Shown: positions 1 through 6,764 of the stretch, piece by piece
Layout: the number at the start of each line of letters is the position of its first letter
Numbering within the stretch: position 1 is the stretch's first letter
Origin: an uncultured Peptococcaceae bacterium
Lineage (GTDB): Bacteria; Bacillota; Peptococcia; Peptococcales; Peptococcaceae
Reading direction: 5' to 3'
DNA: 13,932 bases
Assembly (NCBI GenBank): GCA_958451915.1
Contig: CAUDRX010000045.1
Coordinates: forward strand, 1 to 13,932
Notes under the pieces: model-generated
Told to the model about the DNA's origin: nothing
The model's input: only the letters and a program-made list of their open reading frames with translations
Databases searched by the model: none
Translations under genes and position numbers: made by a program

Positions 1-546
1 GCGTGAAGCTTCCCAGGTCCGGAAAGGACCGCCGGAAGCCGTCAGGATGATCTTTGCGACTTCATCCTGACGGCCCTCCAGGCACTGAAAGATCGCCGAA
101 TGCTCGCTGTCTACCGGAATGATCTCGCCGCCATGCTCAGCGAGCAGCGAAAGCACAAGATCACCTGCCTCCACCATTGTCTCCTTGTTGGCCAGACCGA
201 TGCGCAAACCTGCAGCAAGCGAGGTCAGGACAGGCTCGATACCAGCAGCACCAGTGATCGCACCGATCACACAGTCGATCTCTTCAAGGCAGGCGGCGTA
301 ATCGTCCCACATATAATGATAACGACAAAAAGGCGTTTCACCCTGAACGCCTTTAAAATAATCATATGTTGTCTCATCTGTGATAAAAACATGCTTTGGC
401 CGATATTTCATGACTTGCTCATAGAGCAGCGCACGATTGCGGTGCGCGGAAAGTATGTCGACCTGATAAGTGCCCAGGGCATCCACGACCTCCAATGTCT
501 GGGTGCCAATGGAGCCAGTTGCGCCTAAGACGGCAAGATGTTTCAT
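1..546 (-). CDS. dxr: 1-deoxy-D-xylulose 5-phosphate reductoisomerase, N-terminal part (cut by window edge)
   Basis: Dxr is the cytosolic enzyme converting DXP to 2-C-methyl-D-erythritol 4-phosphate with NADPH, the first committed step of the MEP isoprenoid pathway. The visible 182 codons start with an NADPH-binding GATGSIG at residues 8-14. They continue with NKET at 120-123, the metal-binding PVDSEHSAIFQC segment (D146 and E148 as likely ligands) and TASGGPF at 169-175, where the catalytic domain begins. The family is near 380-400 residues, so about half is missing beyond base 1. The ATG is preceded by AAAGGAAA at good spacing and lies 16 nt after cdsA, so it is the third gene of the uppS-cdsA-dxr unit, the usual order in Bacillota. 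Two strong inverted repeats lie inside the coding sequence (38-74 and 329-354). Identity is secure. Confidence 0.96.
   Translation of the reverse strand, partial: MKHLAVLGATGSIGTQTLEVVDALGTYQVDILSAHRNRALLYEQVMKYRPKHVFITDETTYDYFKGVQGETPFCRYHYMWDDYAACLEEIDCVIGAITGAAGIEPVLTSLAAGLRIGLANKETMVEAGDLVLSLLAEHGGEIIPVDSEHSAIFQCLEGRQDEVAKIILTASGGPFRTWEASR
38..74. repeat. 13-bp perfect inverted repeat inside dxr
   Basis: GCCGTCAGGATGA at 38-50 is perfectly complementary to TCATCCTGACGGC at 62-74, with an 11-nt loop between. In the dxr mRNA it would form a strong hairpin over the codons for the segment GRQDEVAKIILTA, just before the TASGG motif. No U-tract follows, so it is not an intrinsic terminator. 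Whether it has a role is unknown. Confidence 0.8.
327..354 (-). other. Terminator-like hairpin inside the dxr coding sequence
   Basis: On the coding (minus) strand, AAAGGCGTT (354-346) is followed by an 8-nt loop and AACGCCTTT (337-329). The run of five U residues at 331-327 overlaps the end of the stem. The layout, an A-run, a GC-containing stem and a U-run, is that of an intrinsic terminator, but it lies about 65 codons into an intact frame. Translating ribosomes would normally mask it. Function is inference. Confidence 0.5.
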
Positions 547-562
547 AGTATTTCCTTTCTAC

Positions 563-1348
563 TTATCCCTGCATGATACTGAAATAGTAAAAACACAGCG
601 GCGCCACCAGAAGGAAGCTGTCGAAACGGTCGGCAAAACCGCCATGCCCCGGCAGGATCTTTCCGCTGTCCTTGACACCAAAGGAGCGCTTGAGATAGCT
701 TTCAAAAAGATCACCGACGATCGCACCAAAAGCAACAAGAAGCCCGATCAGGCAGGTATGCAGCATGCTCGTTGCCAACGGCAGGAACTGCTCGATAACG
801 ACCGCACTGACGATCGTCAACAGCACACCGCCCACAGCCCCTTCAATGGTCTTCTTTGGAGAAAGGTGCGGCGCCATCTTGTGTCTGCCAAACGCCCGAC
901 CCGAAAAATATGCACCGGAATCGCAGATCCAGACCATGATGAAAACGCTCATGAGCATCCAGGCACCATTGTCCAGCAGGCGCAGCGCGATCATATGAAG
1001 CGGCAGCCAGGTGCAATAGATATTGATGAACGCCAGATAGAGCATCTCTGAAAGCCCGACCTTCGGATAGGTAAAAACCGTCTCCGCCATCACAAGCACG
1101 TTCACCAGTGCAAATATCAGCCCCAGCTCCTGCGTCACAAAGGTATAGCAGGCAAAGGCTGCCAGCATGTTAACGAAGCAGAACAGCATGAACATCCGCT
1201 GCATCTCTTCTCCCTGCATGTGCGCTAGTTCATAATTGAGCGCAGCCATCATGACAAATCCCAGAAGATAGATCAACGGGGTCGGCCCAAAGATGCACAA
1301 AAGGACGATCGGGATCCCGACGACCCCTGTCAAGATTCTTGTTTTCAT
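563..1348 (-). CDS. cdsA: Phosphatidate cytidylyltransferase (CDP-diglyceride synthase)
   Basis: CdsA is the integral membrane enzyme that makes CDP-diacylglycerol from phosphatidic acid and CTP, the precursor of phosphatidylglycerol and other anionic phospholipids. The 261-residue product has a series of hydrophobic segments. Its C-terminal family signature spans 217-243: S217, K220-R221, K226-D227, then HGG at 235-237 followed by D240, R241 and D243. A second conserved cytosolic stretch, CDSGAYFSGRAFGR, is at 142-155. The ATG follows AGGGG by 6 nt, and this site overlaps the uppS TAG stop (9-nt gap), so translation is probably coupled. Length and motifs are normal for the family. The cytoplasmic membrane is the expected location. 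Confidence 0.96.
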   Translation of the reverse strand: MKTRILTGVVGIPIVLLCIFGPTPLIYLLGFVMMAALNYELAHMQGEEMQRMFMLFCFVNMLAAFACYTFVTQELGLIFALVNVLVMAETVFTYPKVGLSEMLYLAFINIYCTWLPLHMIALRLLDNGAWMLMSVFIMVWICDSGAYFSGRAFGRHKMAPHLSPKKTIEGAVGGVLLTIVSAVVIEQFLPLATSMLHTCLIGLLVAFGAIVGDLFESYLKRSFGVKDSGKILPGHGGFADRFDSFLLVAPLCFYYFSIMQG

Positions 1349-1357
1349 CGCATTCCC

Positions 1358-2101
1358 CTACTTTTTCAAGCCGCCATAACGACGGTCACGTTTCTGATAA
1401 TCATACACCGCGTCGTAAAGATCACCGGCGCGAAAATCCGGCCAATAGGTATCTGTGATCCAAAATTCGCTGTAGGCAACCTGCCACAGCAAAAAGTTGC
1501 TGAGCCGCAGCTCTCCGGAAGAACGGATGAGCAGATCCGGGTCCGGCTGACCCGCCGTATAGAGATGATCTGCAAAAACCGCCTCATCGATCTCATCAGC
1601 ACGCAGTTCACCCGCCGCACAGGCTTCTGCGATAGCCTGACAGGCGTGCACGATCTCCTGGCGCCCGCCATAATTGAGCGCGATGTTGAAGATCACTTCA
1701 TCGTTGTCTTTTGTCAGTGCATAGGCGTTTTCCACCTTTTCACGCACACGCGCCGGCAGCCGTGACGGATCACCGATGGTGCGCACACAGACGCCTTCGG
1801 CATGCAGCTTGGCGATCTTTTTGTCCAGATACTCTACAAGCAGATGCATGAGCCCGTCAACCTCAGCGGCTGGTCGGCGCCAGTTTTCTGTCGAGAAAGC
1901 GTAGACAGTGAAATATTTCGTACCGATCTTCTTTACCGTCTCCAGGACCTCGTCGATCGCTTCCACGCCCGCCGTATGACCGGCCAGACGCGCCAGGCCC
2001 TTTGCCGTTGCCCAGCGTCCGTTGCCATCCATGATCACAGCGATATGGCGTGGGATACTGCCGTCTCTGATATCATCTATCGTATGATGTTGTTTTTCCA
2101 T
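1358..2101 (-). CDS. uppS: Isoprenyl (undecaprenyl) diphosphate synthase, cis-type
   Basis: UppS condenses isopentenyl diphosphate units onto farnesyl diphosphate to give undecaprenyl diphosphate, the lipid carrier for peptidoglycan and other wall polymers. Visible motifs are HIAVIMDGNGRWA at 19-31, with the catalytic Asp at 25, FSTENW, NYGGRQEIV, and near the C-terminus a DPDLLIRSSGE segment running into RLSNFLLWQ and AYSEFW. I chose the ATG at 2101 because GGGGTGA sits 5 nt upstream. An in-frame GTG at 2110, inside that same GGGGTGAG, would add three residues but has no ribosome binding site of its own. It is the first gene of its unit, with an extended -10 promoter about 80 nt upstream and cdsA and dxr following closely. 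About 247 residues is the usual length. Confidence 0.96.
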   Translation of the reverse strand: MEKQHHTIDDIRDGSIPRHIAVIMDGNGRWATAKGLARLAGHTAGVEAIDEVLETVKKIGTKYFTVYAFSTENWRRPAAEVDGLMHLLVEYLDKKIAKLHAEGVCVRTIGDPSRLPARVREKVENAYALTKDNDEVIFNIALNYGGRQEIVHACQAIAEACAAGELRADEIDEAVFADHLYTAGQPDPDLLIRSSGELRLSNFLLWQVAYSEFWITDTYWPDFRAGDLYDAVYDYQKRDRRYGGLKK

Positions 2102-2177
2102 TTGACTCACCCCGTTTGGTAGTTACCCATAAAGGGCACAAGTATCCAATGCAGATACACGAAGACAATCAATTATT

Positions 2178-2186
2178 ATTCTATCA
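2178..2186 (-). promoter_or_regulatory. Extended -10 promoter for uppS-cdsA-dxr
   Basis: On the minus strand this reads TGATAGAAT, an extended -10 (TGn plus TAGAAT), between the frr terminator and uppS. The -35 position is poor (GTGCTT at 17 bp). An A/T-rich segment lies upstream. It would give a leader of roughly 70 nt. Position supports it; activity is untested. Confidence 0.5.
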
Positions 2187-2225
2187 TACTCCGTAAAAAA
2201 AAGCACCGTTCCCTGAAAGAAATGT

Positions 2226-2256
2226 AAAAATAAAAAGGACCTGTAAGGGTCCTTTT
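2226..2256 (-). terminator. Intrinsic terminator after frr
   Basis: AAAAGGACC (2233-2241) pairs with GGTCCTTTT (2248-2256) around a 6-nt loop. On the minus strand the stem is followed by a U-rich tail (TTTTTATTTTT). It lies 10 nt past the frr stop and separates pyrH-frr from uppS-cdsA-dxr. The symmetric U/A flanks might also stop plus-strand transcription, but nothing there needs it. Confidence 0.85.
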
Positions 2257-2266
2257 CGTGCACATC

Positions 2267-2824
2267 TCAGATGCTCATAATATCTTTTTCTTTTTCATCG
2301 TAGATCTTTTCGATCTTGGCAATGGCAGCATCGGTCTGTTTCTGCACATCGTCCTGCCCGCCTTTGGAATCATCTTCGGTGATCTCTTTGTTCTTTTCGA
2401 GCTTTTTGATCTGATCGTTCGCATCACGACGGATATTGCGAATGTAAACCTTGGCTTCTTCTGCTTTCTTGTGGGCCTGTTTTGCCAGGTCCTGACGGGT
2501 TTCTTTGGTCAACTGAGGGATTGGCAAACGGATCATCGCCCCGTCGTTCGATGGGTTGAGGCCGAGGTCCGATTTCAGGATGGCTTTTTCGATGTCCTTG
2601 ATGATGCCCTTGTCCCATGGCTGGATCGTGATCAGATCAGCTGCCGGCGCACTGACATTGGCCACCTGGTTGATCGGCGTTGGCGCACCGTAATACTCCA
2701 CCGTGATCCCGTTGAGCAGAGAGACGTTGGCTTTCCCGGTACGAATGTGAGAAAGGTCTTCGCGATACTTGTTAATGGATTTCTCCATGCGTTCTTCAGC
2801 GTCTAATAAAATTTCTTCGATCAT
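2267..2824 (-). CDS. frr: Ribosome recycling factor
   Basis: RRF works with EF-G in the cytosol to split post-termination ribosomes so the subunits can be reused. The 185-residue product has the full family length and the expected order. There is an N-terminal helix with the SHIRTGKANVSLLNG segment near 25-39, a central beta domain (ITVEYYGAPTPINQVANVS), then the RLPIPQLTKETRQDLAK stretch and long charged C-terminal helices of the three-helix bundle. The ATG is 3 nt after the pyrH TAA, with AGGGG inside the pyrH end serving as binding site, so the two are translationally linked. A strong terminator follows. pyrH-frr adjacency is conserved across bacteria. Identity is secure. Confidence 0.97.
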   Translation of the reverse strand: MIEEILLDAEERMEKSINKYREDLSHIRTGKANVSLLNGITVEYYGAPTPINQVANVSAPAADLITIQPWDKGIIKDIEKAILKSDLGLNPSNDGAMIRLPIPQLTKETRQDLAKQAHKKAEEAKVYIRNIRRDANDQIKKLEKNKEITEDDSKGGQDDVQKQTDAAIAKIEKIYDEKEKDIMSI

Positions 2825-2827
2825 GGT

Positions 2828-3547
2828 TTATTCCCCTGTTCCTACTAAAGTACCAATTTTTTCACCTAAAACAGCCTTCATCATGTTTCCTTTTTCGGTG
2901 ATGTTGAACACCTGGATTGGAATGTTGTTGTCCATGCACAGAGAGATGGCCGTGGAATCCATCACCTTCAGCCCTCTGTTGAGCACTTCCAGGAAGGTCA
3001 ACGTTTCGAAGCGTTTTGCGTCTGGATGCGTCTTTGGATCGCTGTCATAGACCCCATCCACCTTCTTGGCCATAAGGATGGCTTCCGCTTCGATCTCAGC
3101 CGCACGCAGCGCAGCGGTGGTATCGGTGGAGAAAAATGGATTGCCTGTGCCGGCAGCAAAGATCACAACGCGTCCTTTTTCCAGATGGCGGATGGCGCGG
3201 CGCTTGATGTATGGTTCAGCGACCTCACGCATCTCGATCGCACTCATGACGCGGGTATCAACGTCATGCTTTTCCAGCACATCCTGCAACGCCAATGCAT
3301 TGATCACTGTCGCCAGCATGCCCATATAATCGGCTGTGGCACGGTCGATGCCGCGTTTGGCGCCGGCGATGCCGCGCCAGATGTTGCCGCCGCCGACTAC
3401 GCAGGCCACTTCGACGCCAAGGGCAGAGATCTCCGCGATCTGTTCTGCCAGTGAATTGAGCGTGTTGCTCTCGAGGCCATAGCCAATATCACCAGCGAGG
3501 GCCTCGCCACTGAGTTTGATAATGACACGTTTATATTTTGCTTCCAT
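2828..3547 (-). CDS. pyrH: UMP kinase
   Basis: PyrH is the bacterial hexameric UMP kinase of the amino-acid kinase fold. It phosphorylates UMP to UDP with ATP in the cytosol, feeding RNA, DNA and UDP-sugar synthesis. Motifs seen are the N-terminal KRVIIKLSGEAL, GGGNIWRG, TADYMGMLATVINALALQD and the AGTGNPFFSTDTTAALRA loop that binds nucleotide. I prefer the ATG at 3547 because GGGGG lies about 7 nt upstream. The in-frame ATG at 3553 would be only 1 nt from that site and adds two residues. The product is then 239 residues, normal for the family. It has its own extended -10 promoter behind the helicase terminator, and is followed by frr after 3 nt. Confidence 0.97.
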   Translation of the reverse strand: MEAKYKRVIIKLSGEALAGDIGYGLESNTLNSLAEQIAEISALGVEVACVVGGGNIWRGIAGAKRGIDRATADYMGMLATVINALALQDVLEKHDVDTRVMSAIEMREVAEPYIKRRAIRHLEKGRVVIFAAGTGNPFFSTDTTAALRAAEIEAEAILMAKKVDGVYDSDPKTHPDAKRFETLTFLEVLNRGLKVMDSTAISLCMDNNIPIQVFNITEKGNMMKAVLGEKIGTLVGTGE

Positions 3548-3593
3548 AGTCATACCCCCAAAGTTTGAAGACTGTTTTATTCATACTGCCACT

Positions 3594-3602
3594 ATTATAC
3601 CA
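3594..3602 (-). promoter_or_regulatory. Extended -10 promoter for pyrH-frr
   Basis: On the minus strand this is TGGTATAAT, a perfect TATAAT with the TGn extension, about 45 nt before the pyrH ATG. No convincing -35 lies at 16-18 bp. The -10 and start region (3583-3599) is nearly identical to the one before the helicase gene. Confidence 0.65.
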
Positions 3603-3664
3603 TAAGCGCCCCATAAATAAAATGTCACTTTTCATAATCAACGTATTTCCATCCACAGGCAGAG

Positions 3665-3687
3665 AAAAAGCCCGGCATGTGCCAGGC
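3665..3687 (-). terminator. Intrinsic terminator after the UvrD-like helicase gene
   Basis: Read on the minus strand, GCCTGGC, a 4-nt ACAT loop and GCCGGGC form a 7-bp stem with one G-U pair, followed by five U residues. It starts 7 nt past the helicase stop codon and insulates pyrH from the upstream gene. Confidence 0.8.
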
Positions 3688-3694
3688 CAGATAT

Positions 3695-5845
3695 TCATAA
3701 GCGTTCCAGCTTTGTGCGGAAAGAGATCGCCCGAGCCGTCTGCATCCCATCAAACTGGATGATGTTCGCTTCTTTGTCCAGATCCACAGCAAGCACCGTA
3801 CCCTCACCAAAGACCACATGCCGCACCCGCGCTCCAGGCACAAAAGTCGCCGCCTCGCTCCGATCGATGAGACGTGACGTCGTGCGTGCATAATAGCCTT
3901 TGGCTGCGCGGATCACACTGTCAGCCGGCGGTCGGGTGAATGTCAGGCACGCCTGATCGATATCCATAAGAAAGCGGGATGGATAGCGCAAGGTGCCGTC
4001 AAAGTTCCGTCCATCTGCCTCTGACAGGAACAATCCTTTCTCCGCACGCGTCAGTGCCACGAAGGCAAGCCGTCTCTCCTCTTCCATTGCCTGCAGCGTG
4101 CGTACGCGGCGGGACGGAAAGATACCATCATTCATCCCGCAGAGAAAGACATAAGGAAATTCCAGCCCTTTGGCTGCATGGATGGTCATCAGTTTAACCT
4201 TGTCCGTCTCCGTCTCAGCATCGGCGTTTGAGAAAAGGGCCACATGTGCCAGATAATGGGGCAGCGTCACTTCCTCACCACAAGTGGTCTCATAAAGATA
4301 GATCGACTGCTTGAGCTCTGCCAGATCATCCAGCCGCTCCTGACTGCCCTCAGTGCGCAGCATCTGTTCATAACCACTCTTATCCAGGAGCGCCGCCAGC
4401 ACATCCGAGACCGGCCGTCCCTCATAGCCGTCTGCAAACTGTTCTACCAGCGCCACAAGATCTTTCGCCTTTGTCCCTTTAAAAAGCGGTTCTTCAAGAT
4501 GAGCACACAAAGCTTCATAGAGTGACGTGCCCTGCGCTTCCGCCGTTTCTTCCAAAAAAGCCAGGCGGCGCTTACCAAGATTTCGCTTTGGCACGTTGGC
4601 AATGCGCCGGAAAGAAAGATCGTCTTTATAAACGATCATGCGCAGATAACTCAACGCATCCTTGATCTCCCGACGGCCAAAGAACGGCACGCCACTATAG
4701 ATCGCATAGGGGATCTTTGCCGCCTGCAGGCCTTCCTCCACCGCCCGTGACACAAAATGCGCCCGATAAAGCACTGTCATCTCATGATAAGGCACGCCCT
4801 GTGCATGGAGTTTCTGCATCTCGCCAGTGATCCACGTTGCTTCTGCTGCCTGGTCATCAGCAAAATGTGCAACCACAGGACACCCATCCGGACACATCGG
4901 GTCCAGTGATTTCTCGATACGATCACGGTTCTTTGCGATCAGCGTGTTGGCAGCCGCCAGGATCTGCGGCGTTGACCGATAGTTTTGCATCATCATGATC
5001 GTCTTCGTGCCTGGAAACTGCTGATCAAAATCCAGCAGATACCTCACATTGGCACCGCGCCAGGTATAGATCGTCTGATCAGGATCGCCAACGATGAAAA
5101 GGTTCTTATGATAACCGCAGAGTACCGTCATGAGCGTGTATTGCAGCGCATCAATGTCCTGAAATTCATCGATCATAATATATTCCAGCCGCTCCTGCCA
5201 TTTTCGGCAGATATCCGCGTGGGTCTCAAAGATGTACAGTGTGAATTTGATCAGATCATTGTAATCCACACCGAAACATTTCTTTTCCTGATAAAGATAG
5301 CCATAAAAAATGATGTCATCCGCCGCCGTCGCCTGCATGTATCTGTCCTTCAGATGATCCAGTGACAGCGCCAGCATCTCCTTATAATAGTCCGGTTCTT
5401 TGAAAAGCTTTCGGATCTCGATCATATCCCGTGCAGCCGAAAAGGTGCGATCACGCAGCGTCAGTCCACGTTCCTCATAGATCAGCGCCAGCATGGCATC
5501 GATGTCATTGTTGTCAAGCACGAGGAAACGCTTTGGATAGCCGATAGCATGGCTGTCCTCCTGCAGGACCGAGACACAGAAACCATGGAATGTATTGATG
5601 TATCCTGTGTCATTATCCCCAGTCAGGAGATGGATGCGCTGCCGCATCTCAGCCGCCGACTTATTGGTAAAGGTCACACAGAGGATATTGCCCGGCAGGA
5701 TCCCCAGCGTTTCCACCAGATACGCAAAGCGATGGGCAAGTGCCCGTGTCTTTCCCGAGCCAGCTCCAGCGATCACACGTACAAAGCCCTCAGTAGTCGT
5801 CACCGCTTTCTGCTGCGACGGGTTCAGATTTTCCAATAGATCCAT
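3695..5845 (-). CDS. UvrD/PcrA-family ATP-dependent DNA helicase (superfamily 1A)
   Basis: This 716-residue cytosolic protein is a superfamily 1A 3'-5' DNA helicase of the kind acting in repair and replication-conflict clearance. Motifs in order are the Q-motif LNPSQQKAV (7-15), Walker A AGAGSGKT (26-33), Ia TFTNKSAAEM (58-67), TFHGFC (85-90), Walker B DEFQD (226-230), III GDPDQTIYTWRGA (253-265), IV QNYRST (287-292), V TIHAAKGLEFPYVF and VI EEERRLAFVALTRA. The C-terminus (VPGARVRHVVFGEGTVLAV) resembles the PcrA Tudor-like tail. GGGAGG sits 7 nt before the ATG. It has its own promoter and terminator and interrupts the usual tsf-pyrH adjacency. It may be a paralogue rather than the housekeeping PcrA, so I give no symbol. 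Confidence 0.93.
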   Translation of the reverse strand: MDLLENLNPSQQKAVTTTEGFVRVIAGAGSGKTRALAHRFAYLVETLGILPGNILCVTFTNKSAAEMRQRIHLLTGDNDTGYINTFHGFCVSVLQEDSHAIGYPKRFLVLDNNDIDAMLALIYEERGLTLRDRTFSAARDMIEIRKLFKEPDYYKEMLALSLDHLKDRYMQATAADDIIFYGYLYQEKKCFGVDYNDLIKFTLYIFETHADICRKWQERLEYIMIDEFQDIDALQYTLMTVLCGYHKNLFIVGDPDQTIYTWRGANVRYLLDFDQQFPGTKTIMMMQNYRSTPQILAAANTLIAKNRDRIEKSLDPMCPDGCPVVAHFADDQAAEATWITGEMQKLHAQGVPYHEMTVLYRAHFVSRAVEEGLQAAKIPYAIYSGVPFFGRREIKDALSYLRMIVYKDDLSFRRIANVPKRNLGKRRLAFLEETAEAQGTSLYEALCAHLEEPLFKGTKAKDLVALVEQFADGYEGRPVSDVLAALLDKSGYEQMLRTEGSQERLDDLAELKQSIYLYETTCGEEVTLPHYLAHVALFSNADAETETDKVKLMTIHAAKGLEFPYVFLCGMNDGIFPSRRVRTLQAMEEERRLAFVALTRAEKGLFLSEADGRNFDGTLRYPSRFLMDIDQACLTFTRPPADSVIRAAKGYYARTTSRLIDRSEAATFVPGARVRHVVFGEGTVLAVDLDKEANIIQFDGMQTARAISFRTKLERL

Positions 5846-5876
5846 CGTGACGCCTCCCTTTCATGATACTGCCCCT

Positions 5877-5882
5877 ATTATA
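5877..5882 (-). promoter_or_regulatory. -10 element (TATAAT) for the helicase gene
   Basis: The minus strand has a perfect TATAAT about 31 nt before the helicase ATG, just past the tsf terminator. The -35 at 17 bp (GCGCAG) is poor. A short inverted repeat, TGCGC-6 nt-GCGCA (5902-5917), covers the -35 zone and could bind a regulator. Confidence 0.55.
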
Positions 5883-5923
5883 GCAAAGAACACAGACATC
5901 TGCGCTGCTTTGCGCACAAACGC

Positions 5924-5961
5924 AAAAAATCCCGGGAACGACCAAACGGTCGGTCCCGGGA
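5924..5961 (-). terminator. Intrinsic terminator after tsf
   Basis: A 14-bp stem (5930-5943 with 5948-5961, one mismatch) caps a 4-nt AAAC loop. On the minus strand it is followed by six U residues (5929-5924). It begins 22 nt beyond the tsf stop and is the strongest terminator in the window, ending the rpsB-tsf unit. Confidence 0.92.
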
Positions 5962-5983
5962 TCCATATGATCAGCAGAAAAGA

Positions 5984-6640
5984 TCACATACCAGCCTGAG
6001 CTGCAACTTCTGCTGCAAAATCGTCAACGCGCTTTTCAAGGCCTTCGCCCATTTCGAAGCGGGCGAAACGACGAACCTTGATGTTTTCACCGAACTGAGC
6101 GATCCCTTCTTTGACGTAGGTCTCGATGGTCTCATTGTTTTCAGCACGGATGTAGACCTGATCCATGAGGCAGACTTCGCCATAGAACTTTTTGAGGCGG
6201 CCTTCTACCATCTTTTCAACGATGTTATCTGGCTTACCTTCGTTCTTAGCCTGAGCGATCAGAACTTCACGTTCATGATCGAGTTCAGCCTGTGGCACTT
6301 CGTCACGGGTCACATATTTTGGATTTTCAGCAGCGATGTGCATTGCGATGTTCTGAGCAAATTCTTTGAAAGCGTCGGTTTTCGCAACGAAGTCAGTTTC
6401 GCAGTTGACTTCAACGATGACACCGATCTTACCACCCATGTGGATGTAAGAAGCAACAACACCTTCAGCAGCGATACGGCCGCTCTTCTTTGCAGAGTCA
6501 GCGATCCCTTTCTCGCGCAGATAGTCGATGGCTTTGTCCATGTTGCCGTCGCATTCCTGGAGCGCTTTTTTGCAGTCCATCATGCCGGCGCCGGTCTTTT
6601 CACGCAGTTCTTTTACCAAAGAAGCAGTAATGTTTGCCAC
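5984..6640 (-). CDS. tsf: Translation elongation factor Ts (short form)
   Basis: EF-Ts is the guanine nucleotide exchange factor that recycles EF-Tu-GDP in the cytosol. The first family signature, LREKTGAGMMDCKKAL, is at 12-27 and the second, EVNCETDFVA, at 77-86. TDFV at 82-85 is the EF-Tu contact. At 218 residues it belongs to the shorter EF-Ts class rather than the roughly 290-residue form. I place the start at a GTG because TAGGAGGA lies 6 nt before it and the protein then begins with the conserved ANITASLVKELR. The frame stays open upstream to 6739, but that part crosses a hairpin and has no family similarity. It is second in the unit after rpsB, 124 nt away, and ends at a strong terminator. 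Confidence 0.97.
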   Translation of the reverse strand: MANITASLVKELREKTGAGMMDCKKALQECDGNMDKAIDYLREKGIADSAKKSGRIAAEGVVASYIHMGGKIGVIVEVNCETDFVAKTDAFKEFAQNIAMHIAAENPKYVTRDEVPQAELDHEREVLIAQAKNEGKPDNIVEKMVEGRLKKFYGEVCLMDQVYIRAENNETIETYVKEGIAQFGENIKVRRFARFEMGEGLEKRVDDFAAEVAAQAGM

Positions 6641-6680
6641 AATGATTCCTCCTAAATAATGTGTGAAGATTTTAAATCCT

Positions 6681-6751
6681 AAAAAAGGTAACCTCATTGC
6701 TACACGCCCGAAAAAGCTGATCGCCTTGCGGGAACCCAACGCGGTTACCTT
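6681..6751 (-). promoter_or_regulatory. Long hairpin with U-tract between rpsB and tsf (possible attenuator)
   Basis: In the mRNA, AAGGTAACC (6751-6743) and GGTTACCTT (6693-6685) form a perfect 9-bp outer stem. A G/A mismatch follows, then CGTTG/CAATG. Inside, a second hairpin uses CCCG/CGGG and AAGGC/GCTTT. A six-U tract (6686-6681) ends the structure, partly overlapping the stem. It starts 13 nt after the rpsB stop. It may be a partial terminator or RNA-processing site setting the S2:EF-Ts ratio; this role is inferred. Confidence 0.65.
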
Positions 6752-6764
6752 ATTTTAACAAAAA

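Noticed and set aside
2102..2177. Riboswitch or T-box in the uppS leader
   Set aside because: Only short stems (GTATC/GATAC and CCC/GGG) are present, with no T-box sequence or antiterminator, and the leader is too short for the known large classes.
5846..5923. LexA (SOS) box before the helicase gene
   Set aside because: No GAAC-N4-GTTC-like sequence is present; the only dyad is TGCGC/GCGCA.
6641..6739. N-terminal extension of EF-Ts to an upstream ATG
   Set aside because: The extra 33 codons cross the intercistronic hairpin and precede the strong TAGGAGGA site. EF-Ts homologues begin at ANITASLVKELR, so the open frame is accidental.
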